Below are positions 15,109-21,998 of a DNA stretch of 35,347 bases, in pieces; position 1 is the stretch's first letter; every line of letters begins with the position of its first letter. Source of the stretch: a virus. A program made the translations under genes and the position numbers. The notes beneath the pieces are model-generated. The model had not been told where the DNA came from and did not search any database. It was given only the letters and a program-made list of their open reading frames with translations. The stretch spans positions 1 through 35,347 of IMG/VR virus record IMGVR_UViG_3300006810_000160; one strand, given 5' to 3'.

Positions 15109-15114
15109 TATAAT
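15109..15114 (+). promoter_or_regulatory. Possible -10 box before 15142
   Basis: A perfect TATAAT in a short AT-rich gap after thyX. The flanking TTTTAATTATTATAATAA resembles the one at 6480-6495. No good -35 at 17-18 bases. Confidence 0.35.
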
Positions 15115-15141
15115 AAATTTATATTTTAGAAAGGAAAATTA

Positions 15142-15669
15142 ATGAATATATTTATGTTAGATAGAGACCCAAGAGTCGCTGCAAATATGCACTGTGATAA
15201 GCATGTTGTTAAGATGATACTTGAAACTGCACAATTACTTTGTACTGCTCATAGAGTTTTGGATGGTGACCAATGGGCTGATGAAACTGGTTTATATAAA
15301 ACTGCTTTTAAAAATCATCCTTGTGCTGTTTGGGTAAGAGATTGTGTTCCTAATTATGTATGGGCATATCAATTATTTTTAGGTTTACTTGAAGAATATT
15401 TTATAAGATATGGTAAGGTTCACTCTTGTAAAAAATTAGAGGAGTGGCTTTATTTTCAACCAGATAATATGAAAAGGTTTTCTTGGGAATTACACCTCGA
15501 TCACAATCAACCTATAAGGCATCGTGCAGTTACAACTGTTCCTCAGTGTATGCCAGACCAATATAAATGTGATGATCCAGTTCAGGCATATAGAAATTAT
15601 TACAATGGTGAAAAATTAGGTTTTGCTATTTGGAAAAGTTCGGAGGTGCCATCATGGATAAACGTATAA
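15142..15669 (+). CDS. Conserved phage protein, HCDKHVVKM family
   Basis: 175 residues beginning MNIFMLDRDPRVAANMHCDKH, followed by VVKMILETAQLLCTAHRVLDG, FKNHPCAVWVRDCVPNYVW and RYGKVHS. This highly conserved pattern is found in many T4-like and marine phages. Databases often call it hypothetical and sometimes 'pyrimidine dimer DNA glycosylase', a label I cannot support from sequence. The clustered His/Cys/Asp (HCDKHVVKM, NHPC) suggest a metal or catalytic site. Preceded by TAGAAAGGAAAATTA. The gene overlaps the next by 16 bases. Confidence 0.8.
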   Translation: MNIFMLDRDPRVAANMHCDKHVVKMILETAQLLCTAHRVLDGDQWADETGLYKTAFKNHPCAVWVRDCVPNYVWAYQLFLGLLEEYFIRYGKVHSCKKLEEWLYFQPDNMKRFSWELHLDHNQPIRHRAVTTVPQCMPDQYKCDDPVQAYRNYYNGEKLGFAIWKSSEVPSWINV

Positions 15670-16088
15670 TAATCAGCGATCTGGATGGTACAATATCAAA
15701 CTATGAAAAGAGAGCTCATTTTTACAATAGTAAAAATTATTATGAATTTAATAAAGCAGGAATAGAAGATACTCCTATTGAAAGTGTTTGTAATATTCTT
15801 AGGAATCTAAAAGACGATGATACTGATATTGTTATAATGACTGCTCGTGATGAGTATCACAGACATGCAACTTTAGAGTGGTTGAAGATTTACGATATAC
15901 CATGTGATAAATTAATCATGAGGAAAAGTGAAGATAATCGTTATGATGATGAAGTTAAAGAATCTCTATTTAAAGATAATTTTAAATCGTCTCAAATATG
16001 GTTTGTTTTAGAGGATAGAAGAATATGTGTAGATATGTGGAGGAAATTAGGATTAACCTGCTTACAACCTAGAGATGGAGACTTTTAA
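15654..16088 (+). CDS. HAD phosphatase, PseT 3'-phosphatase-like
   Basis: 144 residues from ATG 15654 (GGAGG upstream). HAD motif I is SDLDGT (D9, D11), motif II IVIMTARDEY, and the C-terminus VLEDRRICVDMWRKLGL...QPRDGDF closely follows the end of the phosphatase domain of T4 polynucleotide kinase (DDR..VV.MWR..G..C.Q...GD). The kinase domain is absent, so this is a stand-alone phosphatase. Likely substrates are nucleic-acid 3'-phosphates or nucleotides, i.e. end repair or nucleotide salvage. It is followed by a coupled gene (TAATG). Confidence 0.85.
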   Translation: MDKRIIISDLDGTISNYEKRAHFYNSKNYYEFNKAGIEDTPIESVCNILRNLKDDDTDIVIMTARDEYHRHATLEWLKIYDIPCDKLIMRKSEDNRYDDEVKESLFKDNFKSSQIWFVLEDRRICVDMWRKLGLTCLQPRDGDF

Positions 16089-16288
16089 TGGATATTAGGA
16101 TTATTGGTAACGACATCGAACTAGGTGGAGAAAAGGTTGCTAGAATATTTGATGTAAGAGCAACTTTAAGGTCAGAACTTGAGTCTCTGATCAATAAAGC
16201 TGATACTTATGATGAGGAAATTAAAAAAGCATATGATAGAGGTCATGATGATGGAACAGAAGAAGAAGCTGGTAAAAGAGACGATTGA
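16088..16288 (+). CDS. Small acidic helical protein (66 aa), unknown
   Basis: Starts within the previous stop (TAATG). MDIRIIGNDIELGGEKVARI suggests a short beta hairpin, followed by a charged helix (LRSELESLINKADTYDEEIK) with coiled-coil periodicity and a DE/GHDDGTEEE tail. It overlaps the next gene. Unrecognised. Confidence 0.62.
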   Translation: MDIRIIGNDIELGGEKVARIFDVRATLRSELESLINKADTYDEEIKKAYDRGHDDGTEEEAGKRDD

Positions 16289-16460
16289 ATCTAAAAAGAG
16301 AGCATCATATCTTTCATTCTTTGAAGATGGTGTTACAGATGCTATCTGTGAAGGTGAGAAAGATCCTGATAAAACTTTTTCTCACTATTATAAAAAAGGT
16401 TATGATTGTGGAACTCGTGCATATGCAAAATTATTAAAAAAGGAGTATCAAGTTGAGTAA
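16251..16460 (+). CDS. Hypothetical small protein (~69 aa)
   Basis: Three tandem ATGs at 16245, 16248 and 16251 follow AGAGG; spacing favours 16251 or 16248. MEQKKKLVKETIESKKRASY is followed by FFEDGVTDAICEGEKDPDKTFSHYYKKGYDCGTRAYAKLL, a pattern of tandem helical segments each ending in a GxxxG/GYDxG-like turn. It is coupled to its neighbours by overlaps on both sides (38 bases with the previous gene, 8 with the next). No known family. Confidence 0.6.
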   Translation: MEQKKKLVKETIESKKRASYLSFFEDGVTDAICEGEKDPDKTFSHYYKKGYDCGTRAYAKLLKKEYQVE

Positions 16461-16758
16461 AAGTAAAAAACCAAATCCTGCATCAAATATAAGAGAAGCA
16501 TTAAAAACATTTGAGCAAAGAGGAAAAGCATATGGCAACTCTTATAATCAATATGGGGAAGTTATGAAAGTTTTATTTCCTAATGGTATTGAATTAAAAA
16601 CAGTTGATGATTTTAATCGCATGGGTCTTTTAAATATGATTGTTAGTAAGTTAATTAGATATTCAAATCAATGGGAAACTAAACACAAAGACTCAATGCA
16701 CGATTTGGGAGTTTATTCATTTATGTTGGAGTCATATGATGATAGTATTCGATCTTGA
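16453..16758 (+). CDS. DUF6378-like nucleotide pyrophosphohydrolase candidate
   Basis: Begins at TTG 16453 with AAGGAG 7 bases upstream; no ATG alternative gives a full protein. 101 residues with ERGKAYG-type start (FEQRGKAYGNSYNQYGEVM), LLNMIVSKLIRYSNQW and HKDSMHDLGVYSFMLES. The R.K.YG ... K..R ... H.DS..D..GY pattern matches small all-alpha proteins in the MazG/DUF6378 group, found in phages near nucleotide metabolism genes, which hydrolyse non-canonical dNTPs. The KxxR and HxDSxxD residues would form the metal site. It overlaps the exonuclease gene by 20 bases. Confidence 0.7.
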   Translation: MSKSKKPNPASNIREALKTFEQRGKAYGNSYNQYGEVMKVLFPNGIELKTVDDFNRMGLLNMIVSKLIRYSNQWETKHKDSMHDLGVYSFMLESYDDSIRS

Positions 16759-17272
16759 GACCACTGGTCTTCCAAAAGCTGAAGGATCTGATTTAGATAT
16801 ACAACCAAGGATTATAGAGTTAGGTGCTATAAAACTTGATAAGGATCTTAAAGAAATAGATAGATTAGAATTTTTTTGTAATCCTGGACATCCACTAGAT
16901 CCTATAATTACAAAAATTACTAAAATAACAGATGATGTATTAAAAGATGAAAAACCTTTTATAGCATATTACTCTAAACTTTGTGAATTCTTTTTAGGAG
17001 AGGAATGTCTTGTTGCTCATAATTTAGCTTTTGATAGAAAGATATTAAAATTTGAATTAGAAAGAAATGATAAGCTGACTAAATTTCCATGGCCACCAAA
17101 TCATATATGCACAGTTGAAGTGGGTCAAGCAGTTTGGGGAAAGATGAAAAAACTCGGAGATATATATGAAGAGTTATTTGGTAAAAAGATTGATGGTGCA
17201 CATAGGTCTTTAGTTGATGTTGAAGCTACAGTTGAGATTATTAAATGGTACAAAAAAGAAGGACATATGTAA
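16739..17272 (+). CDS. DEDDh 3'-5' exonuclease (epsilon-like proofreader)
   Basis: 177 residues from ATG 16739 (GGAG 7 bases upstream; ATG 16736 is also possible). Motif Exo I is FDLETTGLP (D5, E7), Exo II LVAHNLAFDRKIL, Exo III HRSLVDVEAT (HxxxxD), the DnaQ/epsilon arrangement. It lies two genes before the C-family polymerase, which lacks its own exonuclease, so it most likely proofreads for it. The C-terminal polymerase-binding segment of bacterial epsilon is not obvious. Confidence 0.9.
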   Translation: MIVFDLETTGLPKAEGSDLDIQPRIIELGAIKLDKDLKEIDRLEFFCNPGHPLDPIITKITKITDDVLKDEKPFIAYYSKLCEFFLGEECLVAHNLAFDRKILKFELERNDKLTKFPWPPNHICTVEVGQAVWGKMKKLGDIYEELFGKKIDGAHRSLVDVEATVEIIKWYKKEGHM

Positions 17273-17421
17273 TGACTTCCAGCGAAATAGATAATGAGAT
17301 AGAGAAGACAATCAAAATATGGGAGTCAAGTTTTACAGTGTCGCCACTTGATCAACTAGCAAAATTTCAAATAAAAAGCGATATTATTAGAATGATTATG
17401 AAAGTGAGGGAGGAAAGTTGA
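17272..17421 (+). CDS. Small helical protein (49 aa) before polymerase
   Basis: ATG 17272 overlaps the exonuclease stop (TAATG), and its TGA overlaps the TTG start of the polymerase. The product MTSSEIDNEIEKTIKIWESS... is acidic then basic, wholly helical, ending VREES. Its place directly between proofreader and polymerase, with overlaps on both sides, suggests an accessory subunit (theta-like in position only); no similarity is recognised. Confidence 0.6.
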   Translation: MTSSEIDNEIEKTIKIWESSFTVSPLDQLAKFQIKSDIIRMIMKVREES

Positions 17422-20231
17422 TAAATGTTAGAACAAGAACAGAATACTCGTTTAGGAAATCATATGGTCCGATATCTAAAATTATCGAATCATGTCAAGA
17501 AGATACTATTGGTATATGTGACACTGGCACTTGGGGGCATGTTTCTTTTAACAACGCATGCAAAAAGTCAGGAAAGAAACCATTGTTCGGAACTGAAATC
17601 GCAGTCGTATCAGACCCATTCGATAGATCAAAGCAACCAGCAAATCAAATGTCTTTCATCGCAAAAAATAATTCAGGACTCGAAGAAATATATAAACTCG
17701 TCACAGACTCAACTAGTCTTCAGCGATTTTACTATTTCCCTCGTCTTGGGTATTCTGAGCTCTTTGATATATCAGACAATGTTATAATATTAAGTGGAAC
17801 TCACCCAGAGTGGGGAATGTTACCTCTGAGCAAAAAAGATAATCTTTATATAGAGATTAATCCTATGAGCACTCGTAAATCTCTTGAGTTTGCAAATCAG
17901 AAGGGATTTAGAACTATAGCAACAAGTGATAATTATTATCCAAAAGTTATTGATAAAAAAGCATATGAAGTTCTTGTTGGAAGGAATAGGACAGATAGAA
18001 CTGCACCAATGCACATATTAAATGAATGGGAACTTAAAGATTGTGTTCCTTGGATACCAGATGATTCTTTTAAAAATACTTATTTATTAGCCGACCAGTG
18101 CAATGTTGATTTACCAGTAGCACAAATGATTTCATTTCACTCAGATAAAACTCTAAGGAAATTGTGTGAAGAGGGAGCACCAGCAAGGAATATAGATTTA
18201 AAAGATAAAATTTATTCTGCAAGATTGACAAGAGAAATAGATATGATTGCAGATAAAAAGTTTGAGGATTATTTTTTTGTTATAGCTGATATGATTAATT
18301 ATGCAAAAAAGCATATGCTGGTTGGTCCAGCAAGAGGATCATCAGCAGGATCATTAGTATGTTATTTAACTGGAATTACTGATATAGATCCGATAAGGCA
18401 TAATTTATTGTTTGAAAGATTTATAGATATAACTCGCGAAGATTTACCAGATATAGATATTGACTTTCAAGATGATAGACGTGAGATGGTTATACAATAT
18501 TTAATAGAAAAATATGGTTTAGAAAAAGTTGCCCATCTAGGAACAGTTTCTCGTTATAAAGCCAAAAGCACTATAACAGAAGTTGCCAAAGAACTAGGAA
18601 TACCAGCATGGGAAGTAAATGATTTAAAAGGTGCTATTATTGAAAGAAGTTCTGGTGATGCTCGTGCTGCGATGTGCATCATGGATACATTTAATGATCT
18701 TGAAGTTGGTAAGCAAGTCCTTGCTAAATATCCTCAAATGAAAATAGCATCGACTATGGAGAATCATGCTAGGCATACTGGTGTTCATGCTGCAGGAATA
18801 ATAGTAACAGAAGAGCCAGTGCATAAATATTGTTCAGTTAACAATCAATCTGGTGCAGCACAAATAGATAAAAAAGATGCAGAAGATTTAAACTTACTTA
18901 AAATAGATGCATTAGGTTTAAGGACTTTATCTGTATTGCAAGATATTTTGGATCAAGTTGGCTGGGAACGAGAAAAATTAATAAATTATAGATTAGATGA
19001 TGAAAAAGCATTCAAGATATTAAATGATGAGAAATATGCAGGAATATTTCAATTTGAAGGATATGCTCTTCAATCATTAACTAGACAAATGAAAATAGCT
19101 GATTTTGAGGACGTTGCTTCAATTACTGCTTTGGCTCGTCCTGGACCACTTAACTCTGGAGGAACAACTCAATATATAAAAAGAAGAGTTGGGGAAAGTC
19201 CTACAGAATATTTGCATCCCTTAACAAAAGAAATAACAGAAGTTACATTTGGTGTTGTAGTTTACCAAGAGCAAGTCATGAACATAGCCAGAGATGTTGG
19301 CAAACTAAGTTGGGAGGACGTTTCTCAATTAAGGAAAGCTATGAGTAAAAGTTATGGTGAAGAGTTCTTTGATAGGTATTGGCAAAGGTTTAAAGTTGGT
19401 GCAGAACAGAATGGTATTGAAGAAGACCAAGCATTAAATATATGGAAAAATATTAATACAATGGGATCATGGGCATTCAATAGAAGTCATGCAATAGCAT
19501 ATGGAATGGTCAGTTATTGGTGTTGTGTGTTAAAAAGTAAGTTCCCACTTGAGTTTGCTGCTGCATGTTTAAGAAATGTAAGAGATGATGAGCAAGGTGT
19601 AAGACTTTTAAGAGAAGTTGTAAAAGAGGGATTAGTTTACAAACCATATGATAAATATAAATCTAAAATAAATTGGTCTGTGCAAAATGGTGAACTCATA
19701 GGTGGTTTAATAGGTATAAAAGGTGTTGGTCCAAAACTTGCTGAAGACATAATTAATCGTAGAAATTTACAGCAACCTTTAACTCCAAGGCAAGATCGTC
19801 TTTTAAACGAGGGAGGAACACCATACGACGATATATTTGAATGTGAACGCAGGTTTGGACATATTAAGAAAGATCCAGCTTCTCACAACATTAAATCGGA
19901 TATAATAGATATAGACACACTTGAAGCTGATAATCCTGGAGTATATGTATTTTTTGGCAAGTTAAAAGAGAAAAATTTAAGAGACTTAAATGAAACTGTC
20001 AACCTAGCAAAAAGAGGTGGTCGCATAGCAGAAACTCACAATCTATGGCTGAATATGACATTTGAAGATGACACTGGTCCAATTATAAGTACAATAGATA
20101 GATTTAAATATCCTAAGATGGGCAAACCTATAGTTGAGGATGGAAGATTGAATGATTGGTATCTTGTAAAAGGAACTCTAAGAAAAGGTTTCCGAAAGAT
20201 ATATATTGATAAGATTCGCAAGTTAAGTTAA
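17418..20231 (+). CDS. C-family DNA polymerase (DnaE-like alpha subunit)
   Basis: 937 residues, replicative polymerase. TTG start at 17418 with GGAGG just upstream; the N-terminus VRTRTEYSFRKSYGPI aligns with the DnaE PHP domain. The palm shows GPARGSSAGSLVCYLTGI (from 303), PDIDIDF with catalytic D345 and D347, and LLKIDALGL with D497, matching the three catalytic Asp of DnaE. The PHP metal motif HxH is RTR here, so PHP activity is probably lost. A helix-hairpin-helix (IGIKGVGPKLAED) and OB-like C-terminus (DWYLVKGTLRKGF) follow. It is shorter than E. coli DnaE (1160) and lacks the tau-binding end, so it should work outside the host's standard loader contacts. Confidence 0.93.
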   Translation: MINVRTRTEYSFRKSYGPISKIIESCQEDTIGICDTGTWGHVSFNNACKKSGKKPLFGTEIAVVSDPFDRSKQPANQMSFIAKNNSGLEEIYKLVTDSTSLQRFYYFPRLGYSELFDISDNVIILSGTHPEWGMLPLSKKDNLYIEINPMSTRKSLEFANQKGFRTIATSDNYYPKVIDKKAYEVLVGRNRTDRTAPMHILNEWELKDCVPWIPDDSFKNTYLLADQCNVDLPVAQMISFHSDKTLRKLCEEGAPARNIDLKDKIYSARLTREIDMIADKKFEDYFFVIADMINYAKKHMLVGPARGSSAGSLVCYLTGITDIDPIRHNLLFERFIDITREDLPDIDIDFQDDRREMVIQYLIEKYGLEKVAHLGTVSRYKAKSTITEVAKELGIPAWEVNDLKGAIIERSSGDARAAMCIMDTFNDLEVGKQVLAKYPQMKIASTMENHARHTGVHAAGIIVTEEPVHKYCSVNNQSGAAQIDKKDAEDLNLLKIDALGLRTLSVLQDILDQVGWEREKLINYRLDDEKAFKILNDEKYAGIFQFEGYALQSLTRQMKIADFEDVASITALARPGPLNSGGTTQYIKRRVGESPTEYLHPLTKEITEVTFGVVVYQEQVMNIARDVGKLSWEDVSQLRKAMSKSYGEEFFDRYWQRFKVGAEQNGIEEDQALNIWKNINTMGSWAFNRSHAIAYGMVSYWCCVLKSKFPLEFAAACLRNVRDDEQGVRLLREVVKEGLVYKPYDKYKSKINWSVQNGELIGGLIGIKGVGPKLAEDIINRRNLQQPLTPRQDRLLNEGGTPYDDIFECERRFGHIKKDPASHNIKSDIIDIDTLEADNPGVYVFFGKLKEKNLRDLNETVNLAKRGGRIAETHNLWLNMTFEDDTGPIISTIDRFKYPKMGKPIVEDGRLNDWYLVKGTLRKGFRKIYIDKIRKLS

Positions 20232-20245
20232 ACACTTGATTTATA

Positions 20246-20301
20246 TGAATTAAAAAAAAGTTTCTTTTTTGCTTTACTTCTGACCAGAAAAGAGAGATAC
20301 T
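20246..20301 (+). promoter_or_regulatory. Middle promoter with A/T-tract, copy B
   Basis: Shares the 34-base block with 11697-11730. -35 TTTACT (20273-20278), 17-base spacer, -10 GATACT (20296-20301), followed by GAGAAAGGAAATTAA before the next ATG. Confidence 0.75.
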
Positions 20302-20328
20302 TCCTTATAGATTGAGAAAGGAAATTAA

Positions 20329-20832
20329 ATGCAAAATCTTAAACATACTCCAGAGCAAAGAAAAGTTACTTGTGTATATGGTAACAAAAGAAAAACATGG
20401 TGTGGTCCATACGCAGTCGCAGTTGTTACTGGTCTTCAATATGAGGACACTTATAAATCTCTTAAGAAGATAAGAGGTAAAAGGTCAACAGCAGGTGTTA
20501 CTATGAAGAATATGATGACTGCTTGTTCTAAGTTTAGTGTCAAAACAGAAAGAACTAAACTTGAGAAAAGAAAAAAGTTAAATAATTTTCTTAGAGATAA
20601 CCTTGCTGCGAATAAAGTTTACATCGTCGAGATAACAAGGCATGTTATAGTAGTTGATACTAGAGATTGTCAGACTATTGATAATCAATCTTTGAAGTGG
20701 GAAGATATGTATTCAACTAAGCATAAGAATAAATTGGTTCGTTCATTTGTTGAGATAAAGAATCCTAAATTTGATCCTATGCATGATAATATGGATTTTA
20801 GGTTTACAGAGCAACTTGCAGCTCAAGGTTAA
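20329..20832 (+). CDS. Papain/C39-like cysteine peptidase candidate
   Basis: 167 residues. WCGPYAVAVVTG places a nucleophile Cys25 at a helix start; VEITRHVIVVDT gives His105; TIDNQSLKW gives D118/N119. The order Cys-His-Asp/Asn and the CGP(YA)-helix are as in C39/papain-like peptidases of phages. A basic middle (RTKLEKRKKLNNFL) is unusual. No signal peptide, so it would act in the cytoplasm. It might mature virion proteins, cleave a host factor, or act as a deubiquitinase/amidase-like hydrolase. It has its own promoter. Confidence 0.65.
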   Translation: MQNLKHTPEQRKVTCVYGNKRKTWCGPYAVAVVTGLQYEDTYKSLKKIRGKRSTAGVTMKNMMTACSKFSVKTERTKLEKRKKLNNFLRDNLAANKVYIVEITRHVIVVDTRDCQTIDNQSLKWEDMYSTKHKNKLVRSFVEIKNPKFDPMHDNMDFRFTEQLAAQG

Positions 20833-20834
20833 AA

Positions 20835-20873
20835 ATGTAAGGTCTAATCCTACATGGGCTGTTATTTACAGCC
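20835..20873 (+). promoter_or_regulatory. Tandem hairpins between two genes
   Basis: Hairpin 1 pairs ATGTAAGG with CCTACAT (one bulged A, 20835-20855). Hairpin 2 pairs GGCTGT (20857-20862) with ACAGCC (20868-20873), loop of 5. A T-run (GTTTTTT) lies about 25 bases downstream. This may form a partial terminator or a structured leader for the next gene. Confidence 0.5.
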
Positions 20874-20920
20874 TGTGTATGGGTCTTAAAACAAGTCGTT
20901 TTTTATTAGAAAGGGATATT

Positions 20921-21154
20921 ATGGAGAACTCAAATCAATACGACGAATATTTAGCAAGTCATGTAAAGCATTATATGGTTACAGAATTTCTAGGCAGAGG
21001 GAAATATGAAAAGACTGCTTTCAACTCTCTTCAGGATGCTCGTGGTTACCAAAGCCAAGTAAAAGTAAAACGACCTAATGCTAGGATTGCTGTATATGGT
21101 ATTTCATTCCCACCACACTCCCATTCTAAAGATGGAATAAACATCATTATCTGA
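20921..21154 (+). CDS. Hypothetical small protein (77 aa)
   Basis: Start ATG 20921 is fixed by TTAGAAAGGGATATT; longer in-frame starts have no such site. MENSNQYDEYLASHVKHYMV, then FLGRGKYEKTAFNSLQDARG, VKVKRPNARIAVYGISF and a His-rich PPHSHSKDG loop. One strand-helix domain with a His cluster near the C-terminus. Not recognised. It sits in a short leader-rich region between two promoters. Confidence 0.65.
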   Translation: MENSNQYDEYLASHVKHYMVTEFLGRGKYEKTAFNSLQDARGYQSQVKVKRPNARIAVYGISFPPHSHSKDGINIII

Positions 21155-21238
21155 TCAGATATAAGTGTTATGATAAAAATAAAATCAATAAATATTTGTA
21201 AGTATATGTTTTTAATGAATATTTTTTTATGTTTCTTG

Positions 21239-21267
21239 CTTTACTTATTGATCAAAAAGAGATAAGA
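21239..21267 (+). promoter_or_regulatory. Middle promoter, copy C
   Basis: TTTACT (21239-21244), 17-base spacer, TAAGAT (21262-21267). TTTCTTGCTTTACTT and AAAAGAGATA are shared with copies A and B, but the long A/T block is shorter. A ribosome-binding site GAGAAAGGAAA follows. Confidence 0.72.
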
Positions 21268-21296
21268 TACTTACATAATTGAGAAAGGAAAAAATT

Positions 21297-21998
21297 ATGA
21301 ACATTGATACAGCGATTTTTATGCAGAACGAAAAGATTAGAAGATTCCCAAATAGCATTGAAGCAAAAAAAGCAAAGTTTTATGATGATAATGGATATCT
21401 TATAAATAAACTTATGGATATAAAACATTGGAATACTTTTGCTGCTAGTCTTATTGAGCAGTATAATTCTAAAGGAACTCTTTCTGAAGGTCAAATTTTT
21501 TCAGCTTCTGCGATGATTATGAAGATTGATAATAATGCTGAGGAAAGAGCTGCAAAATCAGCAGAGCAGAAAAAGAATATGATATCTATTGATATCTCTA
21601 AAATTTTAGCTATCCTTGATAAGACTGAAGGTCTTGAGAGAAGATATTCTAATGGTCGTGAATTTGTTACTAAAAAAGTTCAGTTTCCTAAAGTTCGTGT
21701 TGGCGATTTAGTTTTCTCTAAAGCATCTGATTCTTCAAAAAATGCTGGTGCTGTTTATATCAAGTATCAGAAAGAATATATTGGTAAGGTGCTTGGTGGT
21801 TATTACTTACCTGTTAATTCTCCTTGTGATGAGGTTATCTCAGAAATAAAAAAGATCTGTAAAGATCCTCTTGATTCTGCTATTGCTTATGGTAAAAGAA
21901 CTGGCAACTGTGCAGTTTGCTCTAGAGATTTAACTAGGCATGATAGCATTGATCGTGGCATTGGTCCGATATGTGCTGAAAGATTAGGGATCTTATAA
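21297..21998 (+). CDS. DUF6011-like zinc-binding protein
   Basis: 233 residues from ATG 21297 (GAGAAAGGAAAAAATT upstream). The N-terminus is helical and Lys-rich; the middle has KVQFPKVRVGDLVFSKASD. The C-terminus GNCAVCSRDLTRHDSIDRGIG-PICAERLG holds a CxxC...GIGPxC zinc site typical of DUF6011 domains, which are found at the ends of phage and mobile-element proteins and probably bind nucleic acid. It is directly coupled to the SNF2-type helicase downstream (one-base overlap), suggesting a shared role in DNA processing. Confidence 0.75.
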   Translation: MNIDTAIFMQNEKIRRFPNSIEAKKAKFYDDNGYLINKLMDIKHWNTFAASLIEQYNSKGTLSEGQIFSASAMIMKIDNNAEERAAKSAEQKKNMISIDISKILAILDKTEGLERRYSNGREFVTKKVQFPKVRVGDLVFSKASDSSKNAGAVYIKYQKEYIGKVLGGYYLPVNSPCDEVISEIKKICKDPLDSAIAYGKRTGNCAVCSRDLTRHDSIDRGIGPICAERLGIL

